From Geosiphon pyriformis (taxonomy: Eukaryota; Glomeromycota; Glomeromycetes; Archaeosporales; Geosiphonaceae): a stretch of 64,000 nucleotides of DNA. Below, in pieces: positions 48,420 to 59,379 of this stretch (positions are counted from its first letter, which is position 1; every line of letters begins with the position of its first letter). The stretch lies in assembly GCA_016748015.1 (NCBI GenBank), contig JAAOMT010000523.1, forward strand, positions 1,552,358 to 1,616,357. Reading direction: 5' to 3'. The translations under genes and the position numbers were made by a program. The notes under the pieces were generated by a model, which was not told where the DNA came from, made no database searches, and saw only the letters and a program-made list of their open reading frames with translations.

Positions 48420-50523
48420 TTAGAACAAATTTTAACGATAAATTTCTTTTTTGAAGTCTGTGAATTGAAACTACAAGCTTTTTGAGAACGTTCCAATTTC
48501 AGACGCGTATTTTATAAGAGAGCGACTTACACCTAAAGATTAGCAAAATATAAAATTACTCTACATTTCTCTGATGCAAATGAATAAAATTATTGATTGA
48601 TGATATCTTTGATGATGATGATTATTTGTTATTTGTGTTTTTTATGAAACTAGAGTAAAAATTCGAATATATTGATTATCACTCACAAATAGAGCGTCGG
48701 GGTAAAACGTTGAAATTCAAGGAATTATTATGAGCTTCACATCGATCAAAAATGAAAGTTTTCGAATCTGAATTAAAGATGAGTACGAAATTGAAAAGGA
48801 TTAAATTGATATCTTTCAATATGAATCGTACGAGTAATTTTCATTTTACTAGCGGGATATGAGAACGAAACACTAAAGGGATTTGTTTTAAAAATTATCT
48901 GATAAATCAGCGCTTTGATGATAATTTTAACCAGTTTCGATCTCTCTTTAACTTCCTATTTTTTGTTATGCCACCAAATTCTCGATAATCGGATGCGATT
49001 TCATGTACCTCATTATTCGATGGATAAAAAAAATATCATTGCATAAAGCGTTGATTTACATACCTCTCTAAAATAGATTTTTTTTTCAGAGGGATCGGAC
49101 TTATTGTCGGAAAAACTTTTTAGGTTAGCGAAAGTGTCATCTAAGGTGAGTCATTTTTAAAAAGAAATTTTTAGTGAAAGAAATGCTTTCAAAAACATTT
49201 CAAAAAACAAAACAAAAGCGGAATTCATTTATTTTAATTTTTTGACTAAAAGTGAGACTTTTAAAAAAGTATGCTTTATTATTTTTTTAATATCACTATA
49301 CCTAAATTAATTATTATTATTATATAAAGATATATTACTTTATTAAAGATGTTAAATTTACAAAAATGAAATTACCAATAAAATATTATTATATGTAAAA
49401 AAAATTTTAATATTCAATATCAAGAAATTTTATAATTAACAGTGAAAAAAATTTTGTTCAAGAAAAATAATAAATTTTTTAATCTTTTCTTATTTTATCA
49501 ATTTATTATTGTGTGAAATATATAAAAAAAGATGTTCAATAAAATAATTCAACATTATTTTTTTTCACATCATGTTCTATAAAATTTATTTAGAGATTAA
49601 TTATTCGTCAAAAAAGTTTTCTTGTTTTATTAATCTTTCAAATTTTAATATATTTATTTATTCATTACAATTATTATATTTTATCTTATCATAAAATAAA
49701 ATTAATTTTATCTTGTATTTTCTAATTTTTATATAATATTAAAAATGATTATCTTTTTATGTTTTAAAATTTGTTTTGTTTTCAAACTTGATTCAAAGGT
49801 TTTGAGCTTTATAGTTTTATGCTTTACATTATCAGACTCAATAGTTTCAGAATTAGATAAAATAAAACTACTTAAGATTCCGATTAATTTCTTGCATAAT
49901 TAAACAATTATCAAGTTATTATTATTATTATTTTTAATGAAAATAAAATGTGAATAGGTTTTTTTGAATTTTATTTGTTTCATTTGACGATTCAAAATTT
50001 GTACAACAAATAAAACCCGCGATTTAACGTTTTAGCTTGAATTTTGATAAATATTTTTTTGAATGAAAATTTTAGTATTATAGTTTATGAATTAACTTCA
50101 TTTTTCGCACAATCTAAAGCTTGGCATTTTTGAGATGTTAAATTTAGCTAAGAGCTATTAATAAAAAGGTTTATATTATAAATAAATTTTATAATATAAA
50201 ACCTACTTTCCATTAATCCTACTCTCTCATTTTCAATTTCGAACCCTCTTTGCTTCTTATAACGATTCTCGCTTTCACAATTTATTATTTAAGAAAGCCA
50301 AAGAATAATTTGGTTAGTATCGAGTGGAAGGTTAAACGTCAGATTTGTTCTTCTTTTCTAATGTTTAAGTATTATTAAAATATTTTTAAATAAAGGATGA
50401 ACCACCCCTTGTACCTTTTAAATATTCCTTTATCGGACATATCGGAATAATTTTTGAAAAGATGCCGGGAAAAGGTTTATAATCAATCATTAAAGTTTAT
50501 ATCAGATAAGATTAGATTTTCCA

Positions 50524-50592
<69 letters not shown>

Positions 50593-50880
50593 CGTTCAAT
50601 TTATTTTACCTTTAGTCCTTTTTTTAGTATAGAGATATATACAACATTTTTACTAATACGGTAAAGTTTATACTGTCCCTGGAAAAGACTTCGTATATGA
50701 AATCATGAAAAATAAAAATCCAGACATTTTAAAAGCCTTTGATATGATATGTTTTCAATTTAAATAGGAATTTAAAAAATCCCTAAATGTAGAGTGGGTT
50801 AAGGAGATGAGAGAGCAGGGAAATAAATACAATCAACCGGTGGATAGTTGAAATTTTTTTCTTACTAATTTGTTTAATTA
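48420..50880. other. Intergenic, long (ATT)n microsatellite
   Basis: No gene seen in about 2.4 kb. 49.26-50.2 kb is extremely A+T-rich. An uninterrupted (ATT)n run of about 22 units lies at 50525-50592. Confidence 0.55.
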
Positions 50881-52500
50881 TTCTATATTTGAACAGTTGT
50901 ACCTTATACAAACTATGTTAGACAATGATTTTATGGGCGAAGAAGAAAACATTGATGGCCGTAATGCAATTAGAGGTAGGTAAATCTTTTATTATTAAAA
51001 CACTTTATTTATTAATTTTTACATGTAATATGGTTTTGAATCTATTTAAACTATATAGCCGAGACTACTTATTAAAATGAGTTATTACAGGAGCAAGAAG
51101 AAATTGCAAAATAATTTGGATCTAATGGATTTTCCACAGTTGCTTAACTAGGAATCGATGCGATATTATGAGGATTTTCCAAGTAGTTTTTAACTTTTCT
51201 TTTCTCATTTGACTATTTTTATGTAACCTTTTTTCCTGTTGTCTAGTTAGAATACCAAAAGTCAATATTTCTTCGTCAATAATTACGCTTTCAAATGTAT
51301 ATCAAATTCTCCCAGATAAAGTCCTATGAAGCAGTCCGAATATTTTTTCATTTATCATCAATTTACTACTAAACTTGAATAATTTTTTTATGGAGTTCAT
51401 AGAAGGAACAGTATTATTTGAGCTTTTAAATATCGCTGAGAGTAGAGAACTTCAAGGCTCTAACACGACTGAATTTGAACCTCTTAGATATCTCAATAAA
51501 GGAGTAACAATTGCTCATCTGGACTTGGCCGAAACACTTGTCCTGCTCGCTCCTTTGCAATGCTTCAAGCCAAAGAGCCTCCTTTCAATGATTATTCGCA
51601 ATTATAAAGTTAGTTTTGTAGATGTTTATAAACCAAAAAAACTTTTAAAAGCTGATCCAAGTCCCGAGTGTTAACCAATTTGAACATGCTTCCTTGTTTT
51701 AGATTTGATTACTAATAGTTATTATTCGTAAATCTTTGGAATTTTATCATGATTTTATTAGCTTTACTGAACGATTTTTGCAGTAATTGGTGTATGTGAT
51801 GTTTTTTCGTGTATATTATACACTCATTAACCTATTTTCATTCTATAGGGTTATCTGGAATTTTGTCCTGAGCATTTTTTTTACATGGAAATTGAAAGTT
51901 AGTTGGTATAGTAAAATTTAAACTTATTTGCAATTAAATTGTTTAAATTTTTATATTACATTTGATTACTCGATTCAAGGGTGGAATAAAATACAATGAG
52001 AATTTAAGTATTTTATTTTACTTTATAAAATTGTAAATATGAAAATATAATTTAACAGTAATTATTATTATTATTAATTTTAATATAGTTTATGTAGTTC
52101 AAGTGTGTTTTATAACTTTTTCGCTTTGTGATTTATCAATATCATTCACTATATCAGCTCTAGATTCCCATTTTTATGTTCTTCTTTTATATGTTGGGCT
52201 AAATTTTTGACTTTTTGTTATATTTTAATTTTTCTCATTATTATAATATATTTTCTGTATAGTGGAGCTTTATTTAAAAGATGGTTTTCAGACGATCTCT
52301 ACCCGTTAAGAATATAAATTAGAATATGATGCAAGCGTCTATTCTCAGAACATTCTAGCATTTCAGATTTCTTTAAATTATCTTTATTTATTAGCGAGAC
52401 GAACTCTTCACCCATAGAAAATATTCAAAGTTTGACAATAATATCTACTCTTCTCCCTTCTCTATCTCTGAGTTCATTTGTATTGCTTGAAAATCATGTG
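50881..52500. other. Unresolved region with a 99-codon frame
   Basis: A frame of 99 codons at 51375-51674 (+) and a short one near 50900 ending at a GTAGGTAAA donor-like site could belong to the decayed Sel1 gene downstream, whose relatives in these fungi often have N-terminal kinase domains. I see no kinase motif, so I make no functional call. Confidence 0.25.
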
Positions 52501-52509
52501 TTCAACTTC

Positions 52510-53220
52510 ATCAATTAAGAACGCAACTTCCCCCCTCGACTAGCTTGAAGGAGCATTGATTGTCATCAAACAAAATTCGGCTATTTTTCCAGCTAGTGAG
52601 TATTCAAAAGTTGCTAATCTGGTGAAAAAATATCTTGAGCGCAATCAGAAAAGGCTTGAAGACTTTTTCAATTATTTGAAAAGTAAAAGTTCAAAGTGTT
52701 CGATAAAATATATTTTGCTCGGCTTTTTTTTAAAACATGGGATTGAAACTAAACCTAATCTCACAAAAGCATTTCTGGAATTTGAGAAAGCAGCGAATGC
52801 AAAGGATTATTTTGGATAATTCTTCTTAGAGCATTGTTATGACAATTGCAATTGGTACCTCACAAGATCAAGGAAAAGCATTTGAACTCTTCAAAAGCAG
52901 TAGAGGCGGGACATTTTGAGGCACAATCCAACCTTGCAGTTTGTTATACTGATGGATTGGGAGCAACCAAGAATGAGGAAAAAGCATTTGAAATTCTTTC
53001 AAAAGCAGCAGAGGCAGGAGATATAATGGCACAAATTACTCTTGCGCTAATGGATTAGGAACAACAAAAAATGAGGAAAAAGCATTTGAACTCTGTTTAA
53101 TAGCAGCAGAGGCGGGAAATACAAAGGCGCAAAACAATTTTGGATGTTGCTATTAGGAACAACAAAAAATCTGGCAAAAGCATTTGAACTATATTTAAAA
53201 GTAGAGATAAAAATGTACTA
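52510..53220 (+). pseudogene. Decayed Sel1-repeat gene
   Basis: Sel1 (SLR) repeats are 36-44-residue helical units used as adaptor scaffolds. Here the frame gives LTKAFLEFEKAANAKDYFG, then in a shifted frame AGHFEAQSNLAVCYTDG followed by KNEEKAFEILSKAAEAGD, then AAEAGNTKAQNNFGCCY in yet another frame, and a last KAFELYLK. About five repeat units can be traced. At least two frame changes and several stops separate them, so no continuous product is possible. It ends in AT-rich DNA at about 53220. Upstream residues (LVKKYLERNQKRLEDFF) fit the linker seen before Sel1 arrays. Confidence 0.75.
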
Positions 53221-54939
53221 TTGCGTCATGGACTTGGTTATCAATTTTTTTAATTATTTTGTCATTACTTTTTTTTCGGCTAATTATTTTTTTAATTACA
53301 TCATTATTTTACTCCTTTATTGAATTTTTTTATTTAATAATTACTATAAATTTTTGTACTTACATTATAAATCACAATATATTTAATATTATTTTTACAT
53401 TATATTATAATTTTTCATTTATCTTTATTTTTAAATAAAACTTTCACATTATAATAATATTTATAACTGTTATTTTTCAAATTTGTTGTTATTAAGTTCT
53501 AAAATTATATTTATACATAAACTTGAACTATAAAAAAAAAGATATATTTTAAATAGAAATATTAATTTTTTTTAATAAATATTTAATTATACAAACTTAT
53601 TATTTATAAACATAAATTCTATATAACATGATAGCCATTAACAAAATATTATATATCACAATATTTTTTTTTCACATTTAAAAAAGTATGAAACCATAAT
53701 TGCTTAATAATAATACTTTATAAGAATAGTTTTCTATAAAGGTTTTAATTATGCAATTATTAAAATAATAAAGAATATTGATTTTTATTATTATTTAAGA
53801 TTATGCAAATATAAATATAGTTTAAAATAAGCTAATGAATAAATTGGTTTAATATTACACATTGTAAATATTTCTTTTTAAAATTTGGATTCAATTTAAA
53901 ATGAGCCATATTTTCATATATTTATTCTAAAATAAAACAGAAAGATTAAACCTAATTTCAGTTTAAAAAAAATCAAGAATGCGGTATTTTTGTATGTTTT
54001 AATAAAAAAATATTATCATAATAATTTGAAAAATTTATAATTAATTATTAAAAACAAAATATATTAAGACATTAATACTGTTATGGATTCGAATAACACA
54101 CTAATAGATAGCAAAAGAAAACAAAATATGATATAATGAAAAAACAATTAAAGAAAAATTCAACTTAATAACCAAATCAAATTTGTAAAAATTTAATTTA
54201 TGAGATCAGTTTTATAAATATCTTAGTTGTTATTCTTTTAAAAAAATAACAAGAAAATTTAAAAGTTGAGGAATAATCTATATTATTAATAAAAAATAAC
54301 ACAACTGTTATCATTATATGCTTTATATTAACACACTTATAATTTAATATGTTTTTATAACAGCTAACAATATATAAATTAAGAAAGAAAAAGAAAAAAA
54401 TAAGAATTATGATGATAAGTAGATTTAAAAATGTAGAAATATGCATTTGATTAATAAATTTTTTTAATGGTTTTAAGCATATTATATCATAACTTCAATA
54501 ATAAATGTAATGTTAATTAATAAAGTAAAATAAAACTTGCAAACAAAAAATCTAATTTTAAAATATTTAACACCAATTCTTATAATATTAATATTAAAAT
54601 AATCATTGCTTAAAAGACTTAAAATTTAAATTACAGGTTTTAGACATACTAAATAGTCTATTGTCTAATTTTGTGTATGATCTTATTTTGGATCATAATA
54701 ATTTTTATTACAGCTGATACTTGGGTAATTATCCATCTTCGGTTAACAAGAGCTATTATTGTTCTTTTTCAAAGCTAAATCAAATGGTATAAGTATATTG
54801 TGTTTGCTAGAGAAAAAAGTCAGTAACTAGGAAAAGTCGAGGAGAGATAAGGAACCAAGAGAAAAGTCTTTAATAATAATTAAGCAAAAAGCATTCTTAA
54901 ACAAGACGGAAATAAGCGAAGATTTTATCAACTTTCCGC
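53221..54939. other. AT desert, no gene seen
   Basis: About 1.7 kb of extremely A+T-rich sequence. By analogy with the LINE at 59.4-62 kb it may hide a mutated repeat, but I could not recognise one. Confidence 0.45.
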
Positions 54940-55118
54940 AGAAAAGTTAAAGACACCTTTTTCTTACAGGTTTGTTTCTTATGAAATAAAGTAAGTTTGC
55001 TATATTATTCTTGTGCTCGTTGTGTTTTAAATTTGTTTTAATCCCACCAGTTTTCTTATTTGGTTATAGTCAAAGCCCTCTAGCAATCTTTTTATCCTAG
55101 CAAATTTTAACGATAACG

Positions 55119-55604
55119 ATGGGCTTTTGGGGTGGAGTTTGGGAAGTAGTGAAGTTCGGTGGCAGAGTAGTAGTAGTAGGAACAGCAGGGGCAGTAATCG
55201 TTTCCACTGGGGGATTGGCTGCTCCTATAATCGGTGTTGGCGTTTATGCGGGCGGCAAAGCAGTTAAAAAAGTAGGAGAAAAATGTGATTGTAAATTTAT
55301 TGAAGAGGTTGGGGATTTCGTTGAAGACGTGGGTCTCGATGGTCTAACTGGTGGAATATTCAATCTTGGAACCCAAACAGCAGGCAAACTAGCAGCACGG
55401 GAAATTGCTCGTCATGGTCGTAGAATGACTAACGGTGCCAAACTTTTAATCAAGATTGGTCAAACAATAAAGATAGGAAGCAAGGTGTATAAAGTTTGTA
55501 ACAATAATTTAGAAGAGATTGAATTCATCACAAAGGCGAGGGAAGAAGCTATGACAGTGATTGTCCCATCTGCCAAAAAATTATCTAAAAAATTTTTATG
55601 GTAA
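55119..55604 (+). CDS. Glycine-rich small protein B, altered tail
   Basis: Paralogue of the gene at 35287, 161 residues. The N-terminus begins MGFWGGVWEVVKFGG, with four residues more than copy A, and the Gly/Ala-rich hydrophobic part and CDC motif are kept. Near the end a 22-base net deletion between ATTGAA and CATCACAAAGG changes the frame, so the His/Cys tail of copy A (HHKGEG...CPIC) is replaced by an unrelated Lys-rich end (KAREEAMTVIVPSAKKLSKK). The CPIC codons are still in the DNA in another frame. It may be a functional variant or a gene starting to decay; the rest of the frame is well kept. Confidence 0.65.
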   Translation: MGFWGGVWEVVKFGGRVVVVGTAGAVIVSTGGLAAPIIGVGVYAGGKAVKKVGEKCDCKFIEEVGDFVEDVGLDGLTGGIFNLGTQTAGKLAAREIARHGRRMTNGAKLLIKIGQTIKIGSKVYKVCNNNLEEIEFITKAREEAMTVIVPSAKKLSKKFLW

Positions 55605-55741
55605 GACTTTATTTCATGCTTAAAAGATACAGAAATTATTCGGCCCTTTTCTCTCTCCTTTTAAATGCTTTTTTTTTAATTTTTTCTATTTCTCTACTTG
55701 GAATAGATGTTTATATTATCCAATTTGTTTTTTTATCTAGA

Positions 55742-56182
55742 ATTATTACAGTATTAGAAAATTATTACTGCAGAATTCAAATAAAGTGTTTTTTCTAAAA
55801 ACTTATGAAAGAAAAAGCTATTTCCTTGCTTTGTTCTCGTCTCTTTTATTTCTTTCAAACTCCATAAAAAACAATAATTAAAACAATAATTACTCCTGCC
55901 AATAAAACGAAATCGAATAAAATTTGTGAAACAGCTGCCACAAATAAGGAAATGGTAGGTTTGATTATTTTCTCACTTAAACTTTTTGAAAATTAGTTCA
56001 TATATATTTCATACGACAAAATAGAAATCAAACAATAAACGTTATTATTGTTCCAAACGGTTTAGATTTTTTAAATCAGGTTAAGCAGTTAACAGAATTA
56101 CCCAAATGCTGGAGGTAACAAGAAAGCAAGTATTGGTAGGAATTGCAAACTTCGCAGTCATATTGATATTTTGTCCCCTTGT
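55742..56182. other. Copy-B-specific 446-base segment
   Basis: Absent from copy A, where sequences equivalent to its two edges are joined at a single TCTAGA. No frame or repeat recognised inside. Confidence 0.75.
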
Positions 56183-57073
56183 CTAGATGATATCGATGGT
56201 TAACTAACTCAGCGGTTAGGACACTACGTTTTTCTAGATACAAAAAATAATCGTATTATTGCTAGTGTGAACAGATAAAAAAATCTGATGACAATAATTC
56301 ATAAAAGCACCCCCCAATATCAGAACATTTGAAAAGCTAAAGATTTAAAGGAATTGAGCCAGTAATCGTTTAGAGAATTAAAAGGAACAGAAAGAACTTA
56401 AAATATTAGAATTAACAAGACGCCAATTTATCCTGGGGAAATCTTAGCCGAAAGCAAGATATCACTCCTGATATATCTTATCGTCTTGGATTATTTTTTG
56501 ATTAATGGGAGGCAGAAGCGTTATGAATTGGATTGCTGAAAAGATAAGAAAGAAAAAACAATAAGAAATCAAGTATTGCCATTTCAGCAAATTAAGGCTT
56601 CTTTACGAACTAGAGAAGGAGTTTAGAAAAACCAACCTAAAATAAGTAATCAAACAAAGAAACTTCCCACTCGCAAAAACTCTGTTTTTTGCTGGTCTAA
56701 AAACGAATAAAATATATTATTATAAAATATATATATCTGATAATTTATAGATAAAAGGCAAAAAGAAAAGAAAAGAGCATAAAAAAGGGTAGGAAAAACT
56801 AGGGGTGAATTTTTATTTATAATTAGTAAATTATGTGCTTCCCATTTTCACTTATAAAAAGTCGTCACTAGAAATGGTCCTCATTTAAATTAAAATTTCT
56901 CCCAAGAACCTTCTAAAATTACGGGTTCATTACTCTGCTAAATCTTTGTGAGTCTAATTAACTTTCAAAGACATGATCGGTATGTTATTTAATGTATTGA
57001 TTTGTAACGATTTAAAGCCAGAATCTATTATTTCTATTATTGATGAAAATACTTTGGATTGAAAAACAAATAT
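56183..57073. other. Intergenic DNA of the near-identical tract
   Basis: Same as 35921-36811 with one substitution noticed near 56235. Carries the same tRNA-A-box-like sequence at 56195-56222; no gene seen. Confidence 0.55.
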
Positions 57074-59003
57074 TCAAACTTTCAATGTCGAAAGCACATC
57101 GACCCCCTGCCTTGGCTCAAAAATCAATTTATAATCTAAAGGTTTACAATCAAAATCATGTCCGCATAATGTATCGATATCAAGGTCGATGGGCTTTCCA
57201 GTTATGGGATCTTTTTCTAATCGGAGGGTGAACATTGACATAGTGTAACTAACAAAAGTAAATAAGTTATGATAGGCTAGGTTCATTCCAGGACAGGATC
57301 GACGACCACGTCCAAAAATCTAAAATTTAATATTAAAGTTTTAAAAATGATATCAAATAATATTTAGTTAAAAGAATATAAAAACCTACCCAAAAATCAC
57401 GATGCTCATCTAAACTTTTCAGGTGCCCCTTCTCATCTAAAAACCTTTCCGGACAGAAAACTTCAGGATTCTCATATAACAATGGATTCATATTGATGGA
57501 AAAGATGTTAACAGTGATGATAGATTTCGCCGGGATGTGGTATCCACGATAGATATCCTCTTCAATACTACCATGAGGTAGGAGTAGTCCCAAAGGCCTA
57601 TAATAATTGAAACTAGAAACATAAAGTAATCTCACGAGACAATTGCGTTACAAAAAATTCTTATTACCAACCTGAAACGTAAACTTTCTTTTATTGTTGC
57701 TTGTAAATAATGTAAATCCTGTTTATGCTCCATCTTATAAAATTTTCCTTTGCCAACCACGAAGTCTAATTCATCTTGAATTTTTTTCTGTACTCTTGGA
57801 AACTTTGTCAAAAGTGCATATAGCCATATCAAACTGCTAACAGTACTTGTGATGCCACCAAGCATTATATCCGCACAAATAGTCGTGAGATCATATCTAT
57901 CAAAAATATACTTTCCATCTCGATTTTTCTCAAATTGATGTGTGGCTGGATCAGCAATAAAGTTAGGATCAACTATAACGGATTTCATAACGTTAGCAAT
58001 CAAACAGTTCTCACTATCTTCTCCATGAACAAGTAATCTTTTTTTGACTCGGTTTATAAGTTCCTCATTAATTTCTTCAGCCATGGCGCGAATATTGGTT
58101 GCTTCTGATGTGAAGAATTTTCTGAGTCCAAAACTTTGGAGCCACGGAAAAACATTCAATAGACTTCCTTTGATATTAACAAACTTGAGAATTACATCTA
58201 AACAGAGAGAATATTTCCTTATAATATCTGAATCTGAAGCTGTCCGACCAAAGACAATTGTAGCTAATATTGTTGTAAATGCAGTTCGAATGTCCGGTGC
58301 TGGATTCACAGCAATAATGCCCTGAGAGTTCAAATATTGATGCAAAAGGAATTTTTTTGTTTCTTCAGAAATTATTGGGGAATAGACCGTGTCAATAACG
58401 TTTTGCCGTAGTTCTTGAACCTCGATTGAACGCATAGTTTTCCACCAATTGTTATTCTTTAGAAAATTTATGCAAATTTTGTCGATATTAGTTACTCAAA
58501 CTTTGAAATTTAGCTAATAATTAATCATTTTGTAAATATAGCCTTACCGATGCAAATGCCACACTTTTATCATTTTTCGCAATCACCTCACTGAGAAGGC
58601 CATGCCCCTTAATTTAATATCAAAATTGAATTATTTTGAACGATAGACCTAAATTTAATTCACCATCTCTTTTGATTAATCTTACAGGCCTATCCGAATA
58701 ATTCGCTCCTCTGTTAACAAGAAGATCTTGAGCGATTTGGTGGTCACTGATCACAATCCAAGTGAGTGCTCCAATATTAACTTTAAATAATGGACCATGT
58801 TTCTTTGACATTTTCGATAAATTGGGATACATTATTGTACCAAGTTGATGCATATTACCGATGATAGGTATTGGAGTTGGGCCTGGGATTTCCAATGTTC
58901 CCTTTGGTCTTTGTTGGGAAACTTTTTTTTGAAAGATATGCCATAACCAAAGAATAGGTAATAAGAGCACAGATAATAAGAGAGTATTGACAAGAATAGC
59001 CAT
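57074..59003 (-). CDS. Cytochrome P450 (P450-5), five exons, intact
   Basis: Complete minus-strand P450 of copy B. Exons: 59003-58686, 58607-58548, 58456-57672, 57597-57390, 57319-57074; 538 residues, one codon fewer in exon 4 than P450-1 and -2. The start is the Met of MAILVNTLL; an upstream in-frame Met at 59015 would add MSFK. Motifs: membrane anchor, PGPTPIPIIGN, C-helix WKTMR, I-helix GGITST (Thr where most P450s have Asp or Glu, and Ser for the conserved Thr or shifted by one), ESLR, PERF and FGRGRRSCPG. All introns are GT-AG. It is the apparent source or recipient of the near-identical tract with P450-4, and its 3' end matches the truncated P450-3. Confidence 0.9.
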
Positions 59004-59068
59004 CTTAAAGCTCATTAATATCTAGTTTTGAACGCTAAAATTTGCATTTCGAAAACCGTATTCGTGTT

Positions 59069-59076
59069 CTTTTATA
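59069..59076 (-). promoter_or_regulatory. TATA box of P450-5
   Basis: TATAAAAG on the minus strand about 65 bases upstream of the start, inside the tract shared with P450-4. Confidence 0.5.
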
Positions 59077-59379
59077 ATCAATTGAACTGATAATGTATCT
59101 TCATTGAAAGTACTCTTTTTATATTTTCATCAGAAAAAGATAAAAATTAAACTAGCCGTTATCAATTAAATAATGTAATTTTCAACCTGTGATTATATTT
59201 CAAAAATATAATAAGTTGCAGCTTGACTATTGTTTGCTCAAATTGTATTATTGACAAATGTGCCAATAGCAAAAAAAATATTAGACTGACTTAACTCTTA
59301 ACACAATCTATCTTAATTACAAACTTAGAATTAATTCTATATTCATATATTTTCTTTTGCTTTTTGACTTTATACAAAA

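Larger units (their letters stand above)
54940..59105. repeat. Segmental duplication, copy B
   Basis: Counterpart of copy A at 35131-38290. It has an extra 446 bases between the glycine-rich gene and the near-identical tract (55742-56187), bounded by TCTAGA on each side, and an extra stretch of about 25 bases upstream of the gene. Confidence 0.9.
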
